NCBI RefSeq assembly: GCF_002356115.1
Contig: NZ_AP014836.1
Span: 806,001-870,000, forward strand
DNA length: 64,000 nucleotides
Direction of reading: 5' to 3'
Source: Candidatus Nitrosoglobus terrae
GTDB taxonomy: Bacteria; Pseudomonadota; Gammaproteobacteria; Nitrosococcales; Nitrosococcaceae
Both the position numbers and the translations under genes were made by a program. The notes under the pieces were generated by a model. That model was not told the DNA's origin, did no database searches, and saw only the letters and a program-made list of their open reading frames with translations. Positions 28,991 through 37,843 of the stretch are shown one piece after another (within the stretch, counting starts at the first letter, position 1; each line of letters begins with the position of its first letter).

Positions 28991-31483
28991 TTAGATATAA
29001 GTATTGCGTAGGGTTTGAGAGGGTGAGATTTGCAGCACTGAACGTGTGCCTAAAACTCCAGCAATACTGACCCCAAGGCTACCCGCTAACAGGCCAAATA
29101 CTAATAGCCAACCATTAAAATGAAAGTCCATATGCAGTACGTGATGGGTCAGTAGATAGCCAATGGCCATTGCCCCTATTGCCGCTACTGCTCCAGCTAT
29201 TGCCCCCAAGGAAATAAACTCTGCTACCAAAGCGCGTAAAATAGTGCCTTTGTTGGCGCCCAAAGTGCGAAATACGGCGCTTTCATAGAGTCGCTCATCA
29301 TTCGTAGATTGAATAGCCGCTAACAGTACGGTTAATCCTGCTGCCACAGTAAAAATGAAGATAAATTCAACGGCTAAAGTGACTCGGTCAATGACGGTTC
29401 TGATCTGTTGCATCAACGCCGCAACGTCTAGGATAGTAATGCTGGGAAATGCTTGTACTAAAGTAGTGAGAAGAGGTTTTTTCTCCTCTGGTAAATAAAA
29501 GCTAGTCAAGTAAGTGCTAGGCTGATCACCCAGTAGCTGAGGAGATCCAATAACAAAAAAATTGGGATTAAATGAGCTCCATTCAACGGCACGTAGGCTC
29601 GTTACTTTTGCGATAATTCTTTTGCTAACCGTTTGAAAGGTAAGAAAATCACCAAGATGGATCCCTAATGTTTGTGCAAGGCCCAATTCTACTGAGAATT
29701 GCTCGGTACTTGTTTCTTGGGTAGACCACCAATGGCCGGCGATGATTCGGTTATCAGCTTGGAGATCATGAGACCAGGTTAGGTGAAATTCGTGTTTTAC
29801 TAAATTCTGTGCTCGGCGATCGCTATAGTGTATAGCCTCTATAGGGGTATGGTTAATGGCAATTAAGCGGCCATTAATATTAGGATAAAGCTGAGAGGTG
29901 ACTTGGTGATGCTGAGTGAAAAAAGCTTCAACAGCTTTGACTTGGCTAGGTTGAATGTTCACTGCAAAATGATTAGGAGCGTTTTGAGGTAGGCTAGCCT
30001 GCCAGCGGGCTAATAGATCGGATCGTACTGTAGTTAATAGCAGCATGACCATGATTCCAAGCCCTAAGGCAATGGTTTGTACGATACTGTTTCCTGCTCG
30101 GCGGGCCACACTGGCGAAACCGTAACGCCAAGCTATCCCGACTTGGGATCGTAGTAATTTTAATCCCTTGATAAGTAACCATGAACAGGTAGCCAAAATT
30201 AAAGCAGTAAAAACACTACCGCCAAGTACGTATAGGGTTAATGAAGTTTCCCCAGATTGCCAAGGCATCAGAGTAACCGCTGCAATAAGTGCACCTAAAT
30301 AGATAATATAGGTGCGCTGGTGAGAGATCTCTCTATCATGGCGTAGTACCCGAGCAGGCGGGACTTCTTTAAGCTGTATTAAGGGAGGTAAGGCAAAGCC
30401 AAGCAACGCAACCAAGCCCGTTAAGATACCTACGAAGAACGGCCATAGGGACGCAGGCGGGAGGTTTCCAAAAAATTGACTGCCCAGATAAGCAAGGAGG
30501 GATTGTGCGAGCCAAGCTACTAAACAGCCCATTAAGCTGGTTATTAATCCCAGCCAAAGCATGATTAACGTATAGGTTTGAAGGATAAATCTTTGGGTTG
30601 CGCCTAAACAGCGCATGATTGCACTGTTATCTTGATGTCGTGTGGCATATCTCCGCGCAGCAATGGCAATCGCAATACCGGCCAAAAAAACGCTTGTCAA
30701 CGCGGCTAAGGTAAGAAACTGGTTAGCCTGCCGGAGTGTCGCCTGTAATTCGGGTCGATTATCCCCCACACTTACCATCTGAGCATTTTCTGGAATATGG
30801 TCTTTGGCCCATTCCTTATAGCGTAAAAGTTCTTGATGAGTGCCGGCTAACAAAAGGCGATAATAAATTTGGCTGCCGGGTAGTAATAAACCGGTACGCT
30901 CTACATCTTCCAAATTCATCAGTAACCGGGGTGCAATAGTGAATAACTGGTTTCCTCGATCCGGCTCTTGTAGCAATATTTTGCCTACCATTAAGGATAA
31001 TTGTCCTAGCTCAATTTTACTGCCTACCGCTTGATTAAGGGTTTGGGCGAGCTGAGAATCGATCCACGCTGTTCCAGGTGCTGGAATTTCCCTCGTTGTG
31101 GCCGGAGGTACAAGCGGAGTTTCTCCTACCATTAAATCTCCCCGTAGGGGATAATGCCCTTCAACAGCTTTGACTTCTGCAAGTTGTAGTCTATCACCAG
31201 CCGGAATCATGCTGCGAAAAGACAGGGTTCGGGCTGTTTCTAGCCCTAGGGTTTGGGCTTTATGCTTAAGATTTTCTGGAATTGGGCTGCGGGATTCTAT
31301 AACTAAATCAGCCCCTAAGACTGTTCCAGCTTCTATCTCCATAGCTTGGTGTAACCGATTAACAAAAAAATTAACCGTGGTTACGGCGCTAACAGCAATT
31401 ATAAGAGCGGCTGCAATTAATCTAATTTCGCCAGAGCGCCAATCCCGCTTTAAAGCAGCAAGAGAAAATATGAGTGCCTTCAT
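28991..31483 (-). CDS. ybbP: ABC transporter permease, YbbP-type with two FtsX domains
   Basis: 830 residues. The N-terminal membrane anchor (RLIAAALIIAVSAVTTVNFFV), a large periplasmic region, an FtsX domain near 260-400, a second soluble region and a final FtsX domain (about 710-820) match YbbP. With YbbA it forms a type VII-like ABC system that may extract hydrophobic compounds or lipoproteins from the inner membrane; the physiological substrate is not settled. ybbA ends one base before this gene starts, so the two form an operon. tesA is divergent from them, as in E. coli. Confidence 0.92.
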   Translation of the reverse strand: MKALIFSLAALKRDWRSGEIRLIAAALIIAVSAVTTVNFFVNRLHQAMEIEAGTVLGADLVIESRSPIPENLKHKAQTLGLETARTLSFRSMIPAGDRLQLAEVKAVEGHYPLRGDLMVGETPLVPPATTREIPAPGTAWIDSQLAQTLNQAVGSKIELGQLSLMVGKILLQEPDRGNQLFTIAPRLLMNLEDVERTGLLLPGSQIYYRLLLAGTHQELLRYKEWAKDHIPENAQMVSVGDNRPELQATLRQANQFLTLAALTSVFLAGIAIAIAARRYATRHQDNSAIMRCLGATQRFILQTYTLIMLWLGLITSLMGCLVAWLAQSLLAYLGSQFFGNLPPASLWPFFVGILTGLVALLGFALPPLIQLKEVPPARVLRHDREISHQRTYIIYLGALIAAVTLMPWQSGETSLTLYVLGGSVFTALILATCSWLLIKGLKLLRSQVGIAWRYGFASVARRAGNSIVQTIALGLGIMVMLLLTTVRSDLLARWQASLPQNAPNHFAVNIQPSQVKAVEAFFTQHHQVTSQLYPNINGRLIAINHTPIEAIHYSDRRAQNLVKHEFHLTWSHDLQADNRIIAGHWWSTQETSTEQFSVELGLAQTLGIHLGDFLTFQTVSKRIIAKVTSLRAVEWSSFNPNFFVIGSPQLLGDQPSTYLTSFYLPEEKKPLLTTLVQAFPSITILDVAALMQQIRTVIDRVTLAVEFIFIFTVAAGLTVLLAAIQSTNDERLYESAVFRTLGANKGTILRALVAEFISLGAIAGAVAAIGAMAIGYLLTHHVLHMDFHFNGWLLVFGLLAGSLGVSIAGVLGTRSVLQISPSQTLRNTYI

Positions 31484-31484
31484 A

Positions 31485-32225
31485 CTAGTTTTCTCTAAGG
31501 GCGGGTAATTGACTGAATCTATTCCAAGATAAAAACCGTCGGCTAAAGGTTATTAAGCGGCCATTTTCTAGGGTTAAGGTGCGATCACAATATTGAGTTA
31601 GGGTTTTGTCATGGGTGACGAGTATTAAGGTAGTTTTATGTTCTCGTTTCATGGCAAAAAGTAAGTCTTTGATTTTAGCGCCCGTTTTACCATCTAAATT
31701 TCCGGTAGGTTCATCAGCAAAGAGGATTTGAGGGCGAGAAGCAAAAGCCCGAGCAATAGCCACCCGCTGCTGTTCCCCTCCTGAGAGTTGGTTGGGATAG
31801 TGATCTGATCGATGTTTAAGACCCACAGCTTTAATCTCAGCAAGGGCGGTTTTTCTGGGTTGGGAATAATTTCCTAATTCTAGGGGTAGCATAACGTTTT
31901 CTAAAGCGGTGAGGTTAGGCAAGAGGTGAAAATTTTGAAAGATGAAACTGACCCGATTACTGCGTAGCTTAGCCCGTTCATCTTCATTTAGGGTTTGAAG
32001 ATCGACACCGTCTAGGATAACCCGCCCAGTTGTTGGGATATCTAGACCTGCCAATAATCCAAGTAGCGTTGATTTGCCTGAGCCGGAAGTGCCGATAATG
32101 GCCAGCGCTTGAGCTGAGGCAAGAGAAAAACTAATATTATCTAATATAGTGAGTAAGCCACCTTCTGGGCTTGTTACGCATTTAGTGAGGTATTCCGCAC
32201 GAATGATGAAATCATTGTCTGCCAT
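31485..32225 (-). CDS. ybbA: ABC transporter ATP-binding protein YbbA
   Basis: 246 residues of the LolD/MacB type. Walker A GTSGSGKST, Q-loop FIFQNFHLLP, signature QLSGGEQQRVAIARAF, Walker B ILFADEPTGNLD and switch histidine ILVTHDK are all present. It powers the YbbP permease. The C-terminal 20 residues (RRFLSWNRFSQL) extend beyond the usual end. The start codon region overlaps the 5' end of divergent tesA by about 20 bp. Confidence 0.95.
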   Translation of the reverse strand: MADNDFIIRAEYLTKCVTSPEGGLLTILDNISFSLASAQALAIIGTSGSGKSTLLGLLAGLDIPTTGRVILDGVDLQTLNEDERAKLRSNRVSFIFQNFHLLPNLTALENVMLPLELGNYSQPRKTALAEIKAVGLKHRSDHYPNQLSGGEQQRVAIARAFASRPQILFADEPTGNLDGKTGAKIKDLLFAMKREHKTTLILVTHDKTLTQYCDRTLTLENGRLITFSRRFLSWNRFSQLPALREN

Positions 32226-32868
32226 ATTTAAATTAGGATTGTTTGTTGGTTTGTTGCTTCAAACTCCAGCCATTGGGGCCGCAATGGAGCCAGTTATTTT
32301 AATTCTGGGAGATAGCCTAAGCGCTGGTTATGGCCTTGAGCAGGTAGATCAAGGTTGGGTAGCTCAGCTCCAGAATCGCCTTATAGATAAAGGCTACGCT
32401 TATCACGTCATTAATGCCAGTATTAGTGGAGAAACTACCCGCGGTGCCCTGACTCGTCTTGATTCTCTTCTGGATAGGTATCAACCAAAGATTGTGGTCG
32501 TTGAATTGGGGGGGAATGACGGATTACGGGGAATTTCATTGACAGAGATGGCGCAGAATTTCTCTCAGATTATAGAACAATCTCAGGGAAATAATGCTAA
32601 GGTATTGTTAGTCCGTATGTATCTGCCTCCTAACTATGGGCCTAGGTATACTGAGCAGTTTCAGCAGTTATTTGTAGATCTCGCACATCAATATCAGATT
32701 ACAACGGCTGCTTTTATCTTGCGTGGAATTGCTACCCGACCTGAATTGATGCAGCCCGATGGTCTGCACCCTCGGGCTGAAGCGCAGTCTCTTATGCTGG
32801 ATAATATCTGGCCAGCACTGAAAGCGTGTATGGCTACGGAACAACCTTCTAGCCGGCCTGTAAAGTGA
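32203..32868 (+). CDS. tesA: Arylesterase / lysophospholipase TesA (SGNH hydrolase)
   Basis: 221 residues from the ATG at 32203; a second ATG follows directly. A longer frame from 32149 exists, but it would add 18 residues lying inside ybbA on the other strand and push the signal peptide inwards. The signal peptide ends near TPAIGAA, so the enzyme is periplasmic. SGNH blocks are clear: ILGDSLSAGYGL (nucleophile Ser), VELGGNDGLRG and DGLHPRAEAQ with the Asp-His pair. The family hydrolyses thioesters and lysophospholipids. The 3' end overlaps the end of the convergent phosphatase-sulfotransferase pseudogene by 20 bp. Confidence 0.92.
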   Translation: MMKSLSAIFKLGLFVGLLLQTPAIGAAMEPVILILGDSLSAGYGLEQVDQGWVAQLQNRLIDKGYAYHVINASISGETTRGALTRLDSLLDRYQPKIVVVELGGNDGLRGISLTEMAQNFSQIIEQSQGNNAKVLLVRMYLPPNYGPRYTEQFQQLFVDLAHQYQITTAAFILRGIATRPELMQPDGLHPRAEAQSLMLDNIWPALKACMATEQPSSRPVK

Positions 32869-35753
32869 GCGGTATCTTATCCGAAGTAAGTATCTCGCGC
32901 CGTTGCCGATACAACATCGGATCTACAGATGGGATCATAGCATCTAGTTTTAAATTTACGCCGACAAAAGCTTTGACTGCTGTTGCAGTGGCAGCGGGGT
33001 CTTGCAATACACCCCCATAGTCAATGAATAAGATCCGGATATTCAACTGCTCCACCAGCCATAGCTCAATCTGGCGAAGCTGCTGCTGAAATACTGCCCG
33101 TAACTGTTCAGGTGGTATGGAGGCAGCTTTGTGGCTGAGGTGCTCCAGCATAATCCTTTGCGAATCGAGTACCTCATCGAGATTGCGACGCATGAATATT
33201 ACCCGGTATTGATATTCTGAGGGTAAAAACGGCAGTAATTGCACGACAATCTTGATGCTGTGACCCATGGCGTCTTTAATCCAGCTATGCTCAGTGCGTA
33301 AAAGAGTCGTTGGCGCGTATTCATAATAACCCCGTGGATTATCCATATCTGCAGCTCGTTGACCATCAGTGAGCATCGGCAGCCCGCCCGCAGCGAGCAT
33401 CTGCATCATCATTGAGGTGCCCGTCCGCGGTAGCCCAGTCACTACAGTGATAAAGGGTTGATTATCCTCGCCCGCTGGGCGATGTATGGCCAGATGGGTG
33501 GTAGGCGGAGCAGAAGATATGACGGGTACTGCTGGTGTAACGGCATCTTGTGGAGTTGTGCGGCGACGGCGAGTGGCTTGGCGGATTGCCTGCATGAGGC
33601 GTTGGTGCTCAGCGGCCCTTTCTGGTTTATTCAGTCGCTGGGTATAGAGTCGCGCTAGGCGTAGGTGGGCCTGATGGAAGTTAGGGTTAATCGCAACGGC
33701 TACCTCCAATGCCTCAGCTGCCTTGTCATAGTGCTTGAGACGCACCAATGCGAGCCCGAGCACGTAGTGGGCTAGGGGAAAGTGATAAGTCAGGCTAATT
33801 GCCCGGATAGCTTCCTCAGCTGCCTGATTCGTTCGATTACGGCCAAGATAGCTACGCGCTAGGCCCAGATGCACGTGAGCGTTTTCTGAGTCAATGGCTG
33901 CCGCTTTCTTGAATGCACGCTCAGCGTCAGTATAGCGCCTGAGTCTGAGATAGGCCTCGCCAATCTGAAGGTGCAGGCCAGGATGGTGTGGCTCTGCTTT
34001 TTCTGCGGTACTCAGATGCACCAGTGCACTGCGGTAATCGCCCTCAGCCATCTTGACATAACCGCGCAAGTACTCAACATCATAGACTGAAATTAAGGCC
34101 TCGCCGCGTAGGCGCAGCCACTCATAGCGCTCGTTCTCCTCAAGCAGCTCTATTGCTGGCTTGTTGATGTTGCCTAACTCAGCTTTACGCTCAGCAAGCC
34201 TTGTATTCCATTCCTTAAGTTTTTCCTGCGCTGTGTGCGCTTGCTCGATACGCCGCTGGTACAGTTTTTCTACCAGCACGCCGAGGGAGCGGATTGAGTT
34301 CATTGCCCGATAACATAAAGCAAGATGCACGCCAAAGCGGTGATTATCCGGCGCACTGGTATAAAGTTCTTTTAAGATTACGGCTGCTTCGGCGTGACGA
34401 TCACCGTCCATATAAGCGCGGGCCAGATTATAGCGCAGCTCCTGTACTGTGCTAGCGATCGCCTGTTCATGGTTGTCATCAAGTTTATCGATATAGCCCA
34501 GCGCTATGAGCTGTTGTAGTGCTGCCTGTTCGGCCAGTGGATCGCTCTGGATCTCAGCTGGATGCATCGCCGCATCCCCTTCGACTGCGTCCCAGCTTGG
34601 GATTCTGTCAATTTCAGGCATAGTTATAAATGCCTGCACAAGCGGTTTGCCGTCCATATCTTCTCCAATCGGCAGCCCAAACAGGGTTAGCACCGTTGGT
34701 GCCACATCCAGCAGGCTCGCACCATGGATCAGCTCATCACGCTTAATGCTGGAGCCAGCCATAGCAAAAATGCCAAAATCTCGGTGCTCAATGGCCGGTC
34801 CAGCTGGCTCATTAGGAATCTCTGCTGGCCGGTTATGATCAGGGTGAAAACCGTGATCCGATACCAAGATAACGGTCGTATCTTCACCTGCCAGTTCTAG
34901 TAACCGCGCCAGCATCATATCGTGATAGCGGTAGCCGTTCTGGACTACGTCTTTGTAGATCTCGAAGTCATGCTCCGGGATGTAGGCTTGCCGTGGTGGA
35001 TGGTACTTCATGAAACCGTGGCAGAAGTGGTCAATAGCATCGTAATAGACGGCCATTAGATCCCATGGCTGGTTTTCCATTGCCCAAGTTGCTGCGGCGT
35101 GGACGCTTGACGCCTCGGCGAAGGTTTTCATGGCCATGCCAAGGCGCTTATCCTTGTCCTGATCGATCTCAGTGGCGCGAGGTATAAAGGGGAGAATTTC
35201 CTCCGCCGTCAGCTCTAGGTATAAAGGGGAGAATTTCCTCCGCCGTCAGCTCTAAGGGATGAAAACGCAGATCGGCAAAGGTCTCTGCCAGATGCGCTGG
35301 GTGTACCGTGCCGGGAGGGAGTGGCCACGGCTGATCAAGCGGGCCGATCGCTTGATGGTAATGGTTGGAGATCATGACCCCGTCAATGGGCTCGACGGGT
35401 GCGCTGGGCCACTAGGCAATCACGTGGGATTTAAGCCCATTTTGATGCAAAATATTCCACAGTGCCTTGGTTTTACGGGAAAGGTTGGAAACTGGGCGTA
35501 CCCTGGTTCCATCCGGAATTGGCTCGGAGAAGCCTAAAATCCCATGCTTGTAAGGTCGCTTACCAGTTGCAATGGAGGTCCACAGCATGGGGGAGAGTAC
35601 CGGGTGTAGGGTTGCAAGATTGCCCATTACCCCGCGTTCGATAACACTTTGTAATGCTGGCATTTTACCGGCATCCAGCAGCGGGTTAATCACCCGCCAG
35701 TCCGCCGCGTCCCAGCCGATGAGTAGCACTTTTTTTGCAAGCCGTTCGCCCAT
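32849..35753 (-). pseudogene. Alkaline phosphatase superfamily - TPR - sulfotransferase protein, inactivated
   Basis: The intact gene would encode about 955 residues in three parts: an N-terminal type I phosphodiesterase/phosphatase domain ([32 protein letters not shown]-like metal motif), a middle stretch of TPR repeats (YRSALVHLSTAEKAEPHHPG and HYDKAAEALEVAVAINPN) and a C-terminal PAPS-type sulfotransferase (GLPRTGTSMMMQML, VIFMRRNLDEVLDSQR). Two lesions separate it into three frames. A TAG at 35412-35414 falls where relatives would have a tryptophan codon, and homologous sequence continues in the same frame ([18 protein letters not shown]). A perfect 37-bp tandem duplication at 35181-35254 then shifts the frame. 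The 762-codon 3' part remains open and might still be translated from an internal start. Confidence 0.88.
35181..35254. repeat. Perfect 37-bp tandem duplication
   Basis: Bases 35181-35217 are repeated exactly at 35218-35254. The unit starts GGTATAAAGGGG and ends GTCAGCTCTA. Because 37 is not a multiple of three, it breaks the phosphatase-sulfotransferase frame. Removing one copy restores a continuous reading from [12 protein letters not shown] into [16 protein letters not shown]. Confidence 0.95.
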
Positions 35754-35790
35754 AGGTTCTCTCCCTTTGTATTTGCTTTTATCCTAAAAT

Positions 35791-36255
35791 TTATGACTGA
35801 ATTTGGCTTGAGTGGCTTTCCTGTGGTCGCCGCCGCCGCAGCGCTGCAATGCCGACTGCACCCAAGGCCATCAGGCTGAGGCTGGAAGGTTCAGGCATTG
35901 ATGATAGGGTGCCGGTATCGCCAGCGCGGATACTTTCCCCTGGGACTGACTGATAGGCCCAATCCACCAAGGTTAGGGAATTGATACTCCCTAATGAATC
36001 TCTTGGCGTAAGTTTGAACTGTAGCCAACCAAGATTATCATTTGCCGTGCGAAAACCCACAAAGCTATTTGTAATGCCTAGACCCCAGAGACCATAATGG
36101 CTATTGACTCTTTTAGTGCTGGTAGCTTTTTTAGTATTATAAATAAAAACATTTTGTGAAAACGGCAGCTGGCCTTTCACCCACGTAGCTGACCCGCCAT
36201 ACCTCGTTGCGTTGACGTTGTTGCTTATGATTGTTCCCTTACCAAAGTTAATGTC
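35791..36255 (-). pseudogene. PEP-CTERM protein remnant
   Basis: The C-terminus is a model PEP-CTERM signal: SMPEPSSLSLMALGAVGIAA followed by RRRR. Upstream, coherent protein sequence (TRYGGSATWVKGQLPF, GLWGLGITNSFVGFRT) runs back beyond any methionine start to about 36255, where an in-frame TAG at 36256-36258 stops it; further upstream another in-frame stop appears and no signal peptide is found. The gene has thus lost its 5' end. A GTG at 36180 opens a 129-codon frame, but the product would lack the export signal that PEP-CTERM proteins need. Confidence 0.75.
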
Positions 36256-36258
36256 CTA

Positions 36259-36746
36259 GCATGCCCTAGGTAGCTACTCTTTCAATAATGTTCTAAGGAG
36301 TGTTAAAGAATCTGACATCTCAAAGGGCAAAAAATCAGAATAACGCTGCTTGAGTCGCTGCCAGACACGTCCGGAGCTGGGTTTACATAGCGGATTTATT
36401 GTAAAAAATTATGACATCTAATTAAGGGATGGCGGACTAACCGTTTCCTATGGACGGTTTCTGGCTGAGCTGTAGCGCTGCACTCCACCGATGGGTGGGT
36501 TAATCTTTATCTCTGAATCTTTTATGTTAGCTTGTCCATTGCGCTAGGTGCAATCCCTGTGGAAGTACACCTCTACAGGGATAGACCGGCTTATTCGGCG
36601 TTAATTGCTTATGTGTCGTAATTATCGGCTTATTTGCATTCACCGATTTGGCCGCTAAAGTAAATACGCAATCTCGCTGGGGGGCGTTATACCTCCTGTA
36701 CTCCTTCTAGGGTAGCAAAGCCTACAGCCCTTTGTTGATTGGAACA
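36259..36746. other. Gene-free interval with small hairpins
   Basis: About 490 bp between the PEP-CTERM remnant and the FKBP gene, both on the minus strand. Two stems are visible: AACCGT/ACGGTT at 36439-36459 and ATCCCTGT/ACAGGGAT at 36553-36582, the latter with a 14-base loop. Base composition is more balanced than in other spacers here, which may mean that this is decayed coding sequence, perhaps the lost 5' part of the neighbour. No intact ORF, tRNA or riboswitch motif was recognised. Confidence 0.45.
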
Positions 36747-37424
36747 TTATTTAATGTTAAGCAACTCAATATTAAAAAGCAGGGTTTCATTGGGGCCGAT
36801 GACATGACCTGCACCCTGTTCGCCATAAGCGAGCTTAGGCGGGATAGCAAGCTCCCATTTAGAGCCTACCGGCATGAGTTTTAACGCTTCCTGCCAGCCA
36901 GGAATAACATTACTGACTTTGAAGGTAATAGGTTTGCCCCGTTTATATGAGCTATCAAACTCAGTGCCGTTAATGAGCGTACCTTGATAATTAACCTCAA
37001 CGGTATCATCAGCAGTAGGTATTTTACCGTTGCCCGGCTGAATAATTTTATATTGTAGCCCGCTAGGCAGTTCAACGACTCCTTCTTTTGCTTTATTTGC
37101 TTTAAGGTAGGATTCTCCAGCGACTTTATTATTGTCCGCTTGTTGAGTGTGTTGTTGCTGCTCTTTTTGTTGCATCGCCTGCATAACCTCTTTGGCTTGT
37201 TCTGGGGAGAGTCGGGCTAATTTTTTGTTTGATACATCATCGAGGGCAAGCATCAATGCTTTTTTATCTAGCTCTATGCCCTGCTGCTGCATAGTTTGGC
37301 CAAATTGATAGCCAATAATATAGCTCAGTTTCTGAGCATTTGTTTCAAGTTCATCGGCGGTAGCAAGATTTCCAGCGAGAAAAGGGATAAAAATGGCAGT
37401 TAGAAATGAAGCTCCTTTTGGCAT
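36747..37424 (-). CDS. FKBP-type peptidyl-prolyl isomerase, exported (FkpA/Mip-like)
   Basis: 225 residues. A signal peptide (MPKGASFLTAIFIPFLAGNL) precedes an N-terminal dimerisation helix region rich in Lys/Gln (VMQAMQQKEQQQHTQQ) and the C-terminal FKBP domain. The domain shows VEVNYQGTLINGTEFDSSY, VIPGWQEALKLMPVGSKWEL and LAYGEQGAGHVIGPNETLLF. It catalyses proline isomerisation and assists folding of exported proteins in the periplasm. It is a monocistronic gene with AAGGAA-type sequence before the ATG. Confidence 0.93.
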   Translation of the reverse strand: MPKGASFLTAIFIPFLAGNLATADELETNAQKLSYIIGYQFGQTMQQQGIELDKKALMLALDDVSNKKLARLSPEQAKEVMQAMQQKEQQQHTQQADNNKVAGESYLKANKAKEGVVELPSGLQYKIIQPGNGKIPTADDTVEVNYQGTLINGTEFDSSYKRGKPITFKVSNVIPGWQEALKLMPVGSKWELAIPPKLAYGEQGAGHVIGPNETLLFNIELLNIK

Positions 37425-37658
37425 ATTGATTCCTTAAACTAATAAGAATTAGAGGATCCTATCAACATATTGAAAGGATCAGTATATTTTTGCCGAAAAG
37501 CAAAAATTTTCTAAAAATAGCACTTTTTTAGGCTTCAACTCAAACTGAATCAGTTCATCCTGCAAAATAGGAAACTCAAAACCTCAGTGATGCTATTTTT
37601 CTGCTGTAGTATTTAGTGATATGTGTTGATGATAAGAAGAGTGATTTTTAAATAATAT

Positions 37659-37699
37659 GTCATTTAAAGCACTGTTAATCACAAATTACGTCAAATCAT
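37659..37699 (+). promoter_or_regulatory. Degenerate upstream dyad, probable activator site (copy 1)
   Basis: GTCATTTAAAGCA (37659-37671) and TACGTCAAATCAT (37687-37699) occupy the same places, with the same 15-base gap, as the perfect 13-bp inverted repeat upstream of the second paralogue. The outer half of each arm (GTCATTT / AAAT-AT) is best kept. Lying about 66 bp before the sigma-54 promoter, it fits an upstream activating sequence. Confidence 0.5.
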
Positions 37700-37764
37700 G
37701 TAAATATTTTATAATTTTTAATTAAATTATATCTAATTTATTGTTTTTATTATAAAAATAAAAA

Positions 37765-37780
37765 TGGAATGATTATTGCT
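37765..37780 (+). promoter_or_regulatory. Sigma-54 promoter (copy 1)
   Basis: TGGAATGATTATTGCT matches the sigma-54 consensus TGGCACG-N4-TTGCW: GG and GC are separated by exactly ten bases and the TTGCT -12 box is perfect. It lies 63 bp before the TTG start of the first paralogue. The identical 16-mer recurs before the second paralogue. Confidence 0.8.
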
Positions 37781-37843
37781 GGGTTATAAGCTGTAATTTA
37801 GTGAAATTTTACTCTTAATATATAAAGATAAGGAGAAGTTGTT

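Larger units (their letters stand above)
37425..37843. promoter_or_regulatory. Intergenic regulatory region before the first His1 paralogue
   Basis: About 420 bp between divergent genes. Near the FKBP gene lies the hairpin TTTTTGC-CGAAAA-GCAAAAA (37487-37506). The part nearest the + strand gene (37659-37843) is clearly related to 38683-38858: it has the same half-site spacing, the same AT-rich spacer and an identical sigma-54 promoter. The upstream region was therefore duplicated together with the gene. Confidence 0.6.

Noticed and set aside
32149-32202. Longer tesA start at 32149
   Set aside because: It would add polar residues before the signal peptide and extend the overlap with ybbA.
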